DNA from: Pirellulales bacterium
Lineage (GTDB): Bacteria; Planctomycetota; Planctomycetia; Pirellulales; JADZDJ01
Length of the DNA: 64,000 nt
Assembly (NCBI GenBank): GCA_020851115.1
Contig: JADZDJ010000212.1
Coordinates: 1 to 64,000, forward strand
Reading direction: 5' to 3'
Position 1 is the first letter of the stretch. Each line of letters begins with the position of its first letter. The notes beneath the pieces were generated by a model, which saw only the letters and a program-made list of their open reading frames with translations, was not told the origin of the DNA and ran no database searches. Both the position numbers and the translations under genes were made by a program. This document shows, one piece after another, positions 9,952 to 19,053 of this stretch.

Positions 9952-11013
9952 ATGCGAGTATTGGTTACAGGAGCGAACGGCTATATCGGTAGCGTACTGG
10001 TTCCGATGCTGTTGCATGAAGGACACGAGGTGGTCGGGCTGGATACCGGTCTGTTTGCCAATTGCTTGTTTGGCCCTGCGCCTCCGACAGTTGAACAGAT
10101 CATGTGCGACGTGCGCGACATCGAAGCGGCCGACCTGGTTGGATTCGACGCCATTTGCCATTTGGCGGCGCTATCGAACGACCCGCTGGGAGCGATCGAC
10201 GCCAGCTTGACCTACGATATCAACTACCACGCCACCGTCCGTCTCGCTCGATTAGCTCGCCATTCCGGCGTCGAACGATTTGTCGTCTCCAGTTCGTGTA
10301 GCTCGTACGGCGCGTCTGGAGACGAACTTCTCACGGAAGAGGCTTCGCTTCGTCCAGTGACGGCTTACGCCAAGAGCAAAGTGCTGGCCGACCGAGATCT
10401 TGCTGAATTAGCCGCCGACGATTTCAGTCCGACATTCTTGCGGAATGCCACGGCTTACGGCCTTTCGCCCAGGTTGCGGCTCGACTTGGTCATCAACGAT
10501 TTGGTGGCCTGCGCGGTGGTGACCGGTCGGATATTGATCAAAAGCGATGGCACTCCTTGGCGTCCGGTGGTCCATGTCGAGGATATTTGCCGGGCGTTTA
10601 TCGCCGTGTTGGCGGCCCCGCGCTCCGCGATTCACAATCAGGCGTTTAATGTGGGACGGACGGAAGAGAATCATCGCATCCGAGATTTGGCGGAAATCGT
10701 TCGTCAAACAGTTCCAGGCAGCCGATTGGAATATGCCGACGGCGGCGGCCCCGATGCGCGTTGCTATCGAGTCGATTGCGATAAATTGCTGCGCTGTGTA
10801 CCGGCATTCCGCCCACGATGGAACGTTCGCCAGGGAGTACAGCAACTGTTCGACGCGTTCCGCCAGGTGCCGCTCAAGGCGGATGATATTGCCACTGGGC
10901 GGTATGTCCGTTTGATCGTTCTGAAGCGGCTGATGGAAACCGACACGGTCGATTCTGGATTGCGTCCTCGCAGTTCAAATCGGATCGAGATGCCGTTCAA
11001 CACACCAGCTTGA
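9952..11013 (+). CDS. NAD-dependent epimerase/dehydratase (extended SDR)
   Basis: 353 residues. The NAD-binding GANGYIGSVLVPMLL motif opens the protein; the active-site serine lies in VVSSSCSSYG and the YxxxK pair in AYAKSK. Further landmarks are FLRNATAYGLSPRLRLDLVINDL and RPVVHVEDICRAFI. It belongs to the nucleotide-sugar epimerase/dehydratase group, but it lacks the N-terminal WxGKxVFVTG pattern of CDP-glucose 4,6-dehydratase, so its reaction is open. It is followed closely by an RmlC-like epimerase, a C-methyltransferase and a SAF oxidoreductase, with which it probably makes a modified deoxysugar. Confidence 0.8.
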   Translation: MRVLVTGANGYIGSVLVPMLLHEGHEVVGLDTGLFANCLFGPAPPTVEQIMCDVRDIEAADLVGFDAICHLAALSNDPLGAIDASLTYDINYHATVRLARLARHSGVERFVVSSSCSSYGASGDELLTEEASLRPVTAYAKSKVLADRDLAELAADDFSPTFLRNATAYGLSPRLRLDLVINDLVACAVVTGRILIKSDGTPWRPVVHVEDICRAFIAVLAAPRSAIHNQAFNVGRTEENHRIRDLAEIVRQTVPGSRLEYADGGGPDARCYRVDCDKLLRCVPAFRPRWNVRQGVQQLFDAFRQVPLKADDIATGRYVRLIVLKRLMETDTVDSGLRPRSSNRIEMPFNTPA

Positions 11014-11040
11014 TTGGTGGCCGAATGCTTGGGGGCCTTC

Positions 11041-11646
11041 ATGAAATTCACCTCTACCAATATTGCCGGCGCATTGGTGATCGATCTAGAGCCACAGATC
11101 GACCAGCGTGGATTTTTTGCGCGGGCTTGGTGTCGCGAAGAATTTGCGCGCGCGGGTTTGGCGATCGATTTGGCCCAGACGAACATTGCCTGGACCGAAC
11201 GGCGAGGAACACTGCGTGGGCTTCACTACCAGCTTCCGCCGCGCGAAGAAGCGAAGTTGGTGCGTTGCACCCGGGGTGCCGCCTATGTCGCGGTCGCCGA
11301 TATCCGAATGGATGCAAGCTCGCGTGGAAGCTGGTTAGGCGTTGAACTGACGGCGGAAAATCGCCGGATGCTGTATGTACCACCCGGTTGCGCTCAGGGC
11401 TATCAGACGTTGGTGGATGGCACAGAATTATTTTATCAGATGTCCACTTCTCATGCGCCGGAGTTTGCCGCCGGCATCCGCCACGACGATCCATCGTTCA
11501 ACATTCGCTGGCCACTGGCGGTAACGATGATTTCGGATTCCGACCGGTCGTGGCCGCTTTATTCTACCCCAGGGGCAGCCGAGAGTGCGGTTCCACAGCG
11601 CGCGGCGAGTTCCGCAACAGCCACGCCAACCGATCGTTCACAATGA
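11041..11646 (+). CDS. rfbC: dTDP-4-dehydrorhamnose 3,5-epimerase family protein (RmlC-like)
   Basis: 201 residues from the ATG at 11041, just after GGGGGCC. The cupin landmarks FFARAWCREEFARAGL, TLRGLHYQLPPREEAKLVRCTRGAAYVAVADIR and YVPPGCAQGYQTL are those of RmlC/RfbC, with the catalytic His in RGLHYQ and the usual basic residues. The family epimerises C3 and/or C5 of 4-keto-6-deoxyhexoses. No RmlA, RmlB or RmlD is present, so the substrate may be a CDP- rather than dTDP-sugar here. The last 35 residues are a low-complexity tail. The stop overlaps the next start by ATGA. Confidence 0.85.
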   Translation: MKFTSTNIAGALVIDLEPQIDQRGFFARAWCREEFARAGLAIDLAQTNIAWTERRGTLRGLHYQLPPREEAKLVRCTRGAAYVAVADIRMDASSRGSWLGVELTAENRRMLYVPPGCAQGYQTLVDGTELFYQMSTSHAPEFAAGIRHDDPSFNIRWPLAVTMISDSDRSWPLYSTPGAAESAVPQRAASSATATPTDRSQ

Positions 11647-12950
11647 ACACCATCGTTGATCAAGATGCCTGCTTGCATTCGCGATGCGCGGATGCTTCGA
11701 TTGCGTCCAGCACGAATTCCGTGTCAGAGGGTTGCCGTGCCTGTGGAATGACGCTACGGCACGTGCTGGTTGACTTGGGTACGACGCCGCTCTGTGAGAG
11801 CTATTTGTCGGCCGAGCAGCTTGCGGTCACTGAACCGGTTTATCCGCTAACAGTCTTTGTCTGTGAAAACTGCCTACTGGCGCAAGTGCCGGAGTACGTG
11901 AACGGCGAAGCGATCTTCAGCCATTACGCCTACTTTTCCTCGTATTCCGAGAGCTATTTGGACCATGCGCGGCGAAATACCGAATCGCTAATCAAACGCT
12001 TTCGCATCACACCGCTGAGCTGGGTCGTCGAACTGGCCAGCAATGACGGGTATCTGCTGCGGAATTTCGTCGAGCGCGGCATTCCATGTTTGGGAGTCGA
12101 ACCTGCCGCAAACATAGCGCAAGTGGCGCAACGGAACGGCGTTCCGACGCTCGACAAGTTTTTTGGCGAGCAAACGGCGCGCGATTTGGTTGCGCAAGGC
12201 CGCCGCGCCGATCTACTGCTGGCGAACAATGTTCTCGCCCATGTGCCGGACTTGAACGATTTCGTCCGCGGTATGAAATTATTGCTTGCCGCCGACGGGG
12301 TTGCAGTGATAGAAGTGCAACACCTGTTGCGACTGATCGAGGGTAATCAGTTTGATACCATCTATCACGAACATTTTTGCTATTTCACGTTACTCGCGTT
12401 CGAGCGAGTGCTGGCTTCGCACGGACTGACAATATTTGACGTGGATGAGATTTCCACGCATGGCGGCTCGCTGCGGTTCTATGTCAAGCACCGAGAGAAT
12501 TCGAGGTTGGCCATCCATGCGAATGTCAGCCAAGTGGCCGATTACGAGCGCCGGGCGGGGCTGTACGAACTGGCTGGTTACCGCGGGTTCGCGGAAAAAA
12601 CAGCCGAAGTCAAGCGTCGGCTCCTGGACTTCTTGATCAACGCCCGTCGCGCAGGCCATTCTGTGGCGGGTTATGGCGCTCCAGGTAAAGGAAACACTCT
12701 GCTGAATTACTGCGGCATCGGGCGAGACTTGTTGAGCTACACGGTCGATCGCAATCCATACAAGCAGGGCAAGTTTCTGCCCGGCTCACGAATTCCGATT
12801 TTTGCTCCGCAGCGTATCTCCGAAACCCGGCCGGATTTCGTCTTGATTCTGCCGTGGAATTTGAAAGACGAGATCGCCGGGCAACTTGCTTATGTTCGCG
12901 AGTGGGGAGGGCGGCTTGTAACTCCAATCCCAGAGTTGCAAGTGTGGTAA
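11643..12950 (+). CDS. C-methyltransferase with N-terminal zinc-binding domain
   Basis: 435 residues from the ATG at 11643, coupled to the upstream gene by ATGA. Three domains are visible: a zinc-binding N-terminus (CRACG then CENCLLAQ, the putative Zn-binding PF08421 type), a SAM-binding methyltransferase (VVELASNDGYLLRNFVERG, then LLANNVLAHVPDLNDFVRGMKLLL), and the C-terminal domain of sugar C-methyltransferases (HGGSLRFYVKH, VAGYGAPGKGNTLLNYCGIG, VDRNPYKQGKFLPGSRIPI). Characterised relatives methylate C3 or C4 of keto-deoxysugars. This strongly suggests that a branched deoxysugar is made by the cassette. Confidence 0.85.
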   Translation: MNTIVDQDACLHSRCADASIASSTNSVSEGCRACGMTLRHVLVDLGTTPLCESYLSAEQLAVTEPVYPLTVFVCENCLLAQVPEYVNGEAIFSHYAYFSSYSESYLDHARRNTESLIKRFRITPLSWVVELASNDGYLLRNFVERGIPCLGVEPAANIAQVAQRNGVPTLDKFFGEQTARDLVAQGRRADLLLANNVLAHVPDLNDFVRGMKLLLAADGVAVIEVQHLLRLIEGNQFDTIYHEHFCYFTLLAFERVLASHGLTIFDVDEISTHGGSLRFYVKHRENSRLAIHANVSQVADYERRAGLYELAGYRGFAEKTAEVKRRLLDFLINARRAGHSVAGYGAPGKGNTLLNYCGIGRDLLSYTVDRNPYKQGKFLPGSRIPIFAPQRISETRPDFVLILPWNLKDEIAGQLAYVREWGGRLVTPIPELQVW

Positions 12951-12974
12951 TGGAACCGCGGCGGTGGCGAGCGA

Positions 12975-14303
12975 ATGGATATGATGATTCTCGATCAAGT
13001 TCTGGCGCAGCGTGAGGCCGCAGGTCGACCGATTCGCATCGGTTTGATCGGAGCCGGCTTCATGGGTCGCGGAATCATACTGCAATTGGGCACGCCGCTT
13101 GTCGGCATGCGGCTATCGGCAATCGCGAGCCGCAATGTGGATACAGCATGTCGGGCCTGGTCGGATACAGGACTCGATCCGCCGGTGGTGGCGACCAATC
13201 AAACGGAGTTGGACAACTCCGTGGCGGCCAATCGGCAAGTTGTAACCTCAGATCCAATGCTACTCTGCCGTGCCGCGGGTATCGATGTCGTCATCGAAGC
13301 CACCGGGCAGGTTGAATCTGGCGCGCACACCGTTTTGGAGGCATTCGCTCAGCGCAAGCACGTGGTGTTGATGAACGCCGAATTGGATGCCACGATTGGT
13401 CCGATCCTCAAAGTTCGCGCCGACACTGCGGGAGTCTGCATTTCTAATGCCGACGGAGACGAACCGGCCATCGCGTTTCGTCTGCTGCGGCATGTGCAAT
13501 CGATCGGCTACCGCCCGGTGTTGGCGGGAAACGTCAAGGGGTTTTTGGATCGATATCGGACGGCGGCAACGCAGCAGGGATTTGCCGAGCGGACCAAGCA
13601 GAACCCCAAGATGGTCGCCTCGTACGCCGATGGAACCAAGCTTAACTTGGAAGCCTGTTTGGTAGCTAACGCCACAGGCTTCAGGGTTGGCCAGCGCGGC
13701 ATGCTGGGGCCGAAATGTTTGCATGTGAAGGACATCGTGAAGCATTTCTCGCCAGCGCAACTGCTCGCACAGCCACTTGTTGATTATGCGCTGGGCGCCG
13801 AACCAGGCAGCGGCGTGTTCGTGGTAGGATACAACGATCAGCCGTCGAAGCAACACTACATGCGCTATTTGAAAATGGGCGACGGCCCCTTGTACGTGTT
13901 TTATTCTCCGCACGTTTTGCCGCATTTGGAAGCTCCTTTGACGGCCGCGCAATTGGCCCTATTCGGCGGTGCGGCAATTACGCCTCGCGGCGCACCCGTC
14001 TGCGAAGTGATCGCCACAGCCAAGCGCGATCTCAAAGCCGGCGAAATTCTCGATGGGCTAGGTGGATTCGCCAGTTATGGTCTTATTGAAAATGCTGAGG
14101 TCGCGCGAGCGGAAAAAATGCTGCCGATGGGCTTATCGGTCGGCTGCCGTCTGCTTCGCGATGTAAGAAAAGATATGGCAATTGTCGATGCCGATGTTCA
14201 GCGGCCGGAGGGGCGGCTGTGCGATCGTTTGTGGGCAGAGCAAGATGGTCATTTTCAGCCCCTTGCTTCCAGTGCTTCCAGTGGACGATCCATTCCAAGT
14301 TGA
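12975..14303 (+). CDS. NAD(P)-dependent oxidoreductase with SAF domain
   Basis: 442 residues. A Rossmann dinucleotide site is at IRIGLIGAGFMGRGIILQL near residue 21. A dehydrogenase-like middle follows (VVIEATGQVESGAHTVLEAF; NADGDEPAIAFRLLRHVQ; GNVKGFLDRYRT). The C-terminus is a SAF-type module (CEVIATAKRDLKAGEILDGLGGFASYGLIENA), as in antifreeze/AFP-III-like and UxaA proteins. Such homoserine-dehydrogenase-like SAF proteins recur in polysaccharide clusters; their reaction is not established to my knowledge. It sits between the C-methyltransferase and the cytidylyltransferase, so reduction or isomerisation of a keto sugar is a reasonable guess. Confidence 0.75.
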   Translation: MDMMILDQVLAQREAAGRPIRIGLIGAGFMGRGIILQLGTPLVGMRLSAIASRNVDTACRAWSDTGLDPPVVATNQTELDNSVAANRQVVTSDPMLLCRAAGIDVVIEATGQVESGAHTVLEAFAQRKHVVLMNAELDATIGPILKVRADTAGVCISNADGDEPAIAFRLLRHVQSIGYRPVLAGNVKGFLDRYRTAATQQGFAERTKQNPKMVASYADGTKLNLEACLVANATGFRVGQRGMLGPKCLHVKDIVKHFSPAQLLAQPLVDYALGAEPGSGVFVVGYNDQPSKQHYMRYLKMGDGPLYVFYSPHVLPHLEAPLTAAQLALFGGAAITPRGAPVCEVIATAKRDLKAGEILDGLGGFASYGLIENAEVARAEKMLPMGLSVGCRLLRDVRKDMAIVDADVQRPEGRLCDRLWAEQDGHFQPLASSASSGRSIPS

Positions 14304-14342
14304 ATTCTCAAATCTCTGGTTATAGGGTACGAGTACCACACT

Positions 14343-15182
14343 ATGAAAGTTGTTCTCTTCTGCGGCGGCCTTGGCATGAGGCTGCGAGAGTATTCCGAAA
14401 ACACCCCCAAGCCGCTCGTCCAAATCGGCTCGCGCCCCGTGCTGTGGCAAGTGATGAAATATTACGCCCATTACGGCCACAAAGATTTCATTCTTTGCCT
14501 TGGTTGGCAAGGGGAGGCGATCAAACAGTATTTCTTGAATTATAACGAATGTACGTCGAACGATTTTGTGATGGATGGCCGCAAAGTCAACTTGTTGCAC
14601 AGCGATATTCACGATTGGAAGATCACCTTTGTCGATACCGGCGTCGATGCAAACATCGGCCAGCGGCTATTGGCGGTTCGGCGTCATCTGACGAACGATG
14701 ATGTATTTCTGGCGAACTACACTGACGGCCTCTCGGACCTGCCGCTGCCGCGCATGATTCACTACTTTCAAGACCGGCAGGCGACGGCCGCGTTTCTTGC
14801 CGTACGGCCGCAACAAAGTTGGCATTCGGTGCAATTCGGCGATGACGGCGCAGTGACCGATGTGCAGCAAATCAGCGACTCAGATATTTGGATGAACGGC
14901 GGATTCTTTGTGCTCAGTCAGCGCATCTTCGACCACCTTGACGACGGCGACGATTTGGTACTGCAACCTTTTCAACGTCTGATAACCGCGGGTGAACTCT
15001 ACGGCATGAAGTACGATGGCTTTTGGAGTTGTATGGACACCTACAAAGACAAGCAGCGGTTCGAAGACATGGTTGCCCGCGGCGATACGCCGTGGGAAGT
15101 CTGGAAGCACTTGCCGACATCGAACGCTTTAACTGCAGAAAAATCGAATATTCCGCCGCTGGCGAGGAATCTGTTGCGGTAG
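14343..15182 (+). CDS. Sugar-1-phosphate nucleotidyltransferase, glucose-1-phosphate cytidylyltransferase (RfbF)-like
   Basis: 279 residues. The nucleotidyltransferase signature is VVLFCGGLGMRLREYSENTPKPLVQIGSRPVLW. RfbF-specific features follow: YYAHYGHKDFILCLGWQGEAIKQYFLNY, ITFVDTGVDANIGQRL, YTDGLSDLPLPRMIHYF, WMNGGFFVLSQRIFDHL, and YDGFWSCMDTYKDKQRFEDM with a final PWEVW. RfbF makes CDP-glucose from CTP and glucose-1-phosphate. Where RfbF proteins usually have TYGDGVSD this protein has YTDGLSD, so specificity may have shifted. It fits with the CDP-paratose-2-epimerase-like gene. Confidence 0.8.
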   Translation: MKVVLFCGGLGMRLREYSENTPKPLVQIGSRPVLWQVMKYYAHYGHKDFILCLGWQGEAIKQYFLNYNECTSNDFVMDGRKVNLLHSDIHDWKITFVDTGVDANIGQRLLAVRRHLTNDDVFLANYTDGLSDLPLPRMIHYFQDRQATAAFLAVRPQQSWHSVQFGDDGAVTDVQQISDSDIWMNGGFFVLSQRIFDHLDDGDDLVLQPFQRLITAGELYGMKYDGFWSCMDTYKDKQRFEDMVARGDTPWEVWKHLPTSNALTAEKSNIPPLARNLLR

Positions 15183-15194
15183 GAAATCTTTCTT

Positions 15195-15839
15195 ATGCAA
15201 GCATTGCGGTTCGATAAAATACGCACGATTCTCTGCCTCGGCGCACACAGCGACGATCTCGAAATCGGTTGCGGCGGCGCATTGATGAAGTTACTGGCCG
15301 AACGACCAGACCTCCACGTCCAGTGGGTCGTCTTTGGCGCAACAGGCCAGCGTGCCGATGAAGCCCGTGCGAGCGCGGAAGCATTGCTTGCGTCGGCCGC
15401 GTCCATGCGAATCGAACTGCTTGCGTTCACCGATACTTGCTTTCCATTCCTCGGAATGGAAATTAAAGAACAATTTCGTCGGCTTCAAAACGAAGCGTCG
15501 CCCGACCTGATTTTTACCCATCGCCTGGAAGATCGACACCAAGATCATCGTCTGCTGGCCGAACTGACCTGGAACTCCTTTCGAGATCACTTGATCTTGG
15601 AATATGAGATTCCCAAGTACGAAGGCGATCTAGGTCAACCCAATTGTTTTGTCCGAGTTAGTGAAGATCTCTGCCGCCGGAAATGCGAACACTTAATGCA
15701 GTATTTTCCCTCGCAATTGCAAAAGCCGTGGTTTACCGCCGATGCCTTCCAGGCGCTAATGCGGCTGCGAGGCATCGAATGCAACTCGCCAAGCGGATTT
15801 GCGGAGGGATTCTGTTGCCGCAAGTTTGTGATGGAATGA
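15195..15839 (+). CDS. PIG-L family deacetylase
   Basis: 214 residues, 12 bp after the cytidylyltransferase. The zinc motif AHSDDLEIGCGG (residues 17-28) and the downstream HRLEDRHQDHR motif identify the PIG-L/LmbE family, which removes N-acetyl groups from amino sugars. It closes the operon. An acetamido-sugar precursor or intermediate of the glycan is the likely substrate. The gene converges with the vWA protein gene; a short hairpin (15910-15928) lies between them, but without a T-tract. Confidence 0.85.
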   Translation: MQALRFDKIRTILCLGAHSDDLEIGCGGALMKLLAERPDLHVQWVVFGATGQRADEARASAEALLASAASMRIELLAFTDTCFPFLGMEIKEQFRRLQNEASPDLIFTHRLEDRHQDHRLLAELTWNSFRDHLILEYEIPKYEGDLGQPNCFVRVSEDLCRRKCEHLMQYFPSQLQKPWFTADAFQALMRLRGIECNSPSGFAEGFCCRKFVME

Positions 15840-15940
15840 ATTCGTCGGCGTGCGAATGTGTTCGCGATCAGGATCGGCGCTGCGTCCGATCCGCCGCTTT
15901 CTACTGGGCGGAGAACCGAGCGTTCTCCACCCTGCTTCCG

Positions 15941-17704
15941 TTATTGCACCATTCGCACTTGCGGATTATCCACGATCTTCTTGAAGATCGCCGACAATTC
16001 GTTTTCGTACTCGCTGGGGTCGCCGCTGCTGTGCGGGCTTTCACCATTGTCGTTGGCGGTGCCTCCCATCCGGGCCATGCGATCCATGAAGTCGGAGTCG
16101 GCGGCCAGGCCAAGCGGCACTGGATACATCTTCCAACGCCCTGAATTCATGGTGTCGGCTTGCATTAATGCGGCGTCCTGATTGTAGTTGCTGCTGCCGC
16201 CGTAATAGTTGCCGCTCGGATTACTGCTGCGATAGCTGGAAATCGTGCTGCCGCTGCTCGTTTTCAGGTTCGGCATCCCGTCGGTCAGCAACACCACCAC
16301 TTTTTGGGTATTCTCGCGGCCTTGGCCTCCTTGGCTCTTCGGCTTGATGTGATTGTACCCTGCGATGAGCCCCGTTTCGGTAGCGGTGCTGGCACTCCCT
16401 TCGGCGACGGCTTGCATTGTCGTGCAGGCCTGCATCGCGGCAGTGTAGCTGCTCGTTAGCGGAACCAGCGGTGTAAGGTTCGACGGCGTAGTGTCTTTGT
16501 CAAACGTCACAATCGAAACCCAATCGCGCTGTGCAGCGTCGGGAATCGTTGAATTCCTCTTCAGTACTTCCTGCAGTGCGGCAATGACCGATCTCCGAGC
16601 CGCATGGGTCGGTTGCTCCGAGGGTGGAAAGTTGAACGTGCCGCCCGCGGTGCTTTCGCTGTGCATCGGGCAGTCCGAGCTATTTGCCGACAATGGCGTG
16701 AGCATCGAGCCGTCGGGCTTGCCGTCGCGACCGTTTAGCATCATGAAGTTGACGTAGGAGCGATAGCCGATGGTTGAATTTCGGTTCACAACCTCGTCGA
16801 GATAGCTTTTCCAGTAGGAGTAACTCGAGCTACTTCCGCTATTGGGTGCTGGCTTGGCATTGGGCATGATGCCTGGAATTTGCACGTCCATCAACCAACT
16901 GTAGGCCTTTTTCTTTTTCGTGGCACTCGAGTCGCTCTTCTTGATGCGATAGGCGCTGGGTATGGGAACGGTCACTGAAATGCCGCCAATCTTGACGGTT
17001 ACTTGCGACTTGGTGAGCGGCCCGCTACTGGCAATCAGTTTGCTATATGAGTTTACGCCCAGCGGTTCGCCGACGGATTCGACAGTGCCCGGATAAGCTC
17101 CGAAGCCAAAATCGCTGAACACCTGCTCCATCATCGATTTTTCGGTGCTGCCGTATTGGCCGCTGGGGTTGCCGTTGTCGGACCAGCCGCGCGTCGTGTC
17201 GTCGTTCATCGAACCAGAGAGATCAACGACGAAGCAAATATCGCGGGGATTGCCCATCGCAATCGCTTGAGCTTGGGCATCGAATCCGTTCAGACCAAGC
17301 ACGCGGCCGAAGAACGTGGGCGCCTGACCGCCGTGATTGGCGTCGAGCCGAGTGGTAATGCGAATGGCATTGCCCAACGCGGCCGATGGCTCAAATTGTC
17401 GCGACGTGGCGTCCCAGGTTCCATATTCCACGTCCGCGTTGTTGAGTTGAATTGGTCGCCCGCCAGCACAGTGATAGCCGGCGTACTCCTTCGCTTTAGT
17501 CGTAGGATCGGTCAGGGGCGAGCCGATTACTTGGGCCGCGGCCAGCGCCGAGGAATCTGCAGCCACTTGCAGTTGCGTTCGTACGAGCAGCATATAGCCG
17601 CAATCGACGCCAAAAGCCACCATGGCCATCAGGACGATCATTAAAAATGCCGCCAGCATTAGCGTGGCGCCGCGCCGATATGACAGAGTGTGAATTGTAT
17701 TCAA
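15941..17704 (-). CDS. TadG-like pilus-assembly protein with von Willebrand A domain
   Basis: About 587 residues if it starts at the TTG at 17704, which has GGAG eight bases upstream and places the protein start just before the Tad_N hydrophobic helix (RRGATLMLAAFLMIVLMAMVAFGVDCGYM). The frame stays open to 17845, but the added residues look non-coding. After the helix comes the Tad-type TQLQVAADSSALAAAQ, then a vWA domain with the MIDAS motif DLSGSMND and a later VVLLTDGMPN. A long insert interrupts the vWA domain. Membrane-anchored, mostly periplasmic. No other tad genes lie near, so it is an orphan; its role is not clear. Confidence 0.75.
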   Translation of the reverse strand: MNTIHTLSYRRGATLMLAAFLMIVLMAMVAFGVDCGYMLLVRTQLQVAADSSALAAAQVIGSPLTDPTTKAKEYAGYHCAGGRPIQLNNADVEYGTWDATSRQFEPSAALGNAIRITTRLDANHGGQAPTFFGRVLGLNGFDAQAQAIAMGNPRDICFVVDLSGSMNDDTTRGWSDNGNPSGQYGSTEKSMMEQVFSDFGFGAYPGTVESVGEPLGVNSYSKLIASSGPLTKSQVTVKIGGISVTVPIPSAYRIKKSDSSATKKKKAYSWLMDVQIPGIMPNAKPAPNSGSSSSYSYWKSYLDEVVNRNSTIGYRSYVNFMMLNGRDGKPDGSMLTPLSANSSDCPMHSESTAGGTFNFPPSEQPTHAARRSVIAALQEVLKRNSTIPDAAQRDWVSIVTFDKDTTPSNLTPLVPLTSSYTAAMQACTTMQAVAEGSASTATETGLIAGYNHIKPKSQGGQGRENTQKVVVLLTDGMPNLKTSSGSTISSYRSSNPSGNYYGGSSNYNQDAALMQADTMNSGRWKMYPVPLGLAADSDFMDRMARMGGTANDNGESPHSSGDPSEYENELSAIFKKIVDNPQVRMVQ

Positions 17705-18021
17705 GTGGGGTCTCCAATCTATCGATGACAAACTTGGATGCGTCGCACGAACCGGCCGAACGGTGTGCGATGCAGTGAGGAAGGTTGACGCGCCTGGCAT
17801 CAAAACATTGATGCGTCGATTCGCGTTGCTAACCATCCATGACAAGATACGGACTGACAGGGTTTACTCAACTCTGTAGTACAAATGGCCGAGAGTCAAA
17901 TGCGGCGCGATGGACAACTTGAGAATTTTTATCCCTCAGTCCGATGTTGCATTTTGGCAACACCCCTGATGCATTGCCGGCCGCAGGAATTGAGCGGACG
18001 AAGCGTAGCCAGTATTCGGAG

Positions 18022-19053
18022 TTATCGCCCGGCGCGTTCCAAGTTTTTCTGCCGCTTAGGTGCTTGATCGTGGGTCTCCTTTGTGGTTCCGGCTAGCTGC
18101 ATCAAGCCACTAGATGCGTGCGACTTCCCTTCGATCACGCGCCGTACGACCCACGGCGAAATGAATGCTGCATTGCCAATGAGCATCGCCAGCCCAAATG
18201 TCCACATGCCAAGAAAGGCGCCAATACTCAAATGCAAGGCCACGGCAATGGCCAGCATGATTGGCCGCGCCAGTCGCGGCCAGATCAGAGCGCAATAGAA
18301 CGTTTCCCAGAACACGGTGACGTGCGTAAGAATCGCCATGATCCACGGATGACGCCCCAACCATGTCATGTCGACCGACTGATATTCGAGGTTTGCCACG
18401 GCTCCCCAGATCGCCGTACCATCCCACCACGGGTCGCCCACAAGCTTTCCAATGCCCGAAAACAGATAGACGACGCACATGTGGACTTGAATCAATCGAA
18501 CGGCGAGATTTGCGCCAATGCTGGTTTCTATTGCCAATTCACGGTGCTTGCGACGCCGCTTGAGCCAGCGATCCACCGAGTAAGCGGCCCCGCTGGGACC
18601 AACCATCAGATACATCGCCAGCATGACGTTCGTGTCGTCCAGGCCAAATTGAGCGAGCGATGCGCGGTGGATATACGAGACGCTCGCGATGAACGCCAAG
18701 ATCGACATGACGCGGCTCCACAACCCAATCGTCAGCAGCGCAAAGACGATCAACGCTGCAATATGAACGCACCACAACATTGCTGGCGAGTCAATAAGGT
18801 AGAAATAGCTCCATTTGGTCGTCGCGTGGCCCGGCAGCGCCGAAATGGCTTCACGGGTCAACCATGGATGGCTATTGCCGAAGAAGTCTTCCAGCCCGAG
18901 GGTCCACACCAAATGGGTGTAAAACAGCATCGCGCCAGCCAGAATTCGCAGCAGACCGAGCGTCGCGGGATCGCTGGGCGAAAACCAAAACCGGTTCCAA
19001 CCATCCCAAGCGCCTTGCCGCAATTCGCGAAAATAGCCTGTCACAAGATTCAC
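18022..19053 (-). CDS. HTTM-domain membrane protein (vitamin K-dependent carboxylase-like)
   Basis: 343 residues from the GTG at 19053, which overlaps the upstream TGA (GTGA); a GTG at 19083 is an alternative. About eight membrane helices. HTTM landmarks are ATLGLLRILAGAMLFYTHLVWTLGL, the conserved RASLAQFGLDDTNVMLAMYLMVGPSGAAYSVDRW loop, and LIQVHMCVVYLFSGIGKLVGDPWWDGTAIWGAV. The family is related to gamma-glutamyl carboxylase, but the bacterial function is mostly unknown. The C-terminal 40 residues are basic and cytoplasmic. It forms a two-gene unit with the 210-aa protein upstream. Confidence 0.8.
   Translation of the reverse strand: MNLVTGYFRELRQGAWDGWNRFWFSPSDPATLGLLRILAGAMLFYTHLVWTLGLEDFFGNSHPWLTREAISALPGHATTKWSYFYLIDSPAMLWCVHIAALIVFALLTIGLWSRVMSILAFIASVSYIHRASLAQFGLDDTNVMLAMYLMVGPSGAAYSVDRWLKRRRKHRELAIETSIGANLAVRLIQVHMCVVYLFSGIGKLVGDPWWDGTAIWGAVANLEYQSVDMTWLGRHPWIMAILTHVTVFWETFYCALIWPRLARPIMLAIAVALHLSIGAFLGMWTFGLAMLIGNAAFISPWVVRRVIEGKSHASSGLMQLAGTTKETHDQAPKRQKNLERAGR

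Noticed and set aside
9952-11013. CDP-glucose 4,6-dehydratase
   Set aside because: It lacks the WxGKxVFVTGHTGFKG opening and other RfbG features; only the general SDR pattern is present.
15910-15928. Bidirectional terminator between the PIG-L and vWA genes
   Set aside because: GGAGAAC-N5-GTTCTCC pairs well, but there is no T-tract on either side.
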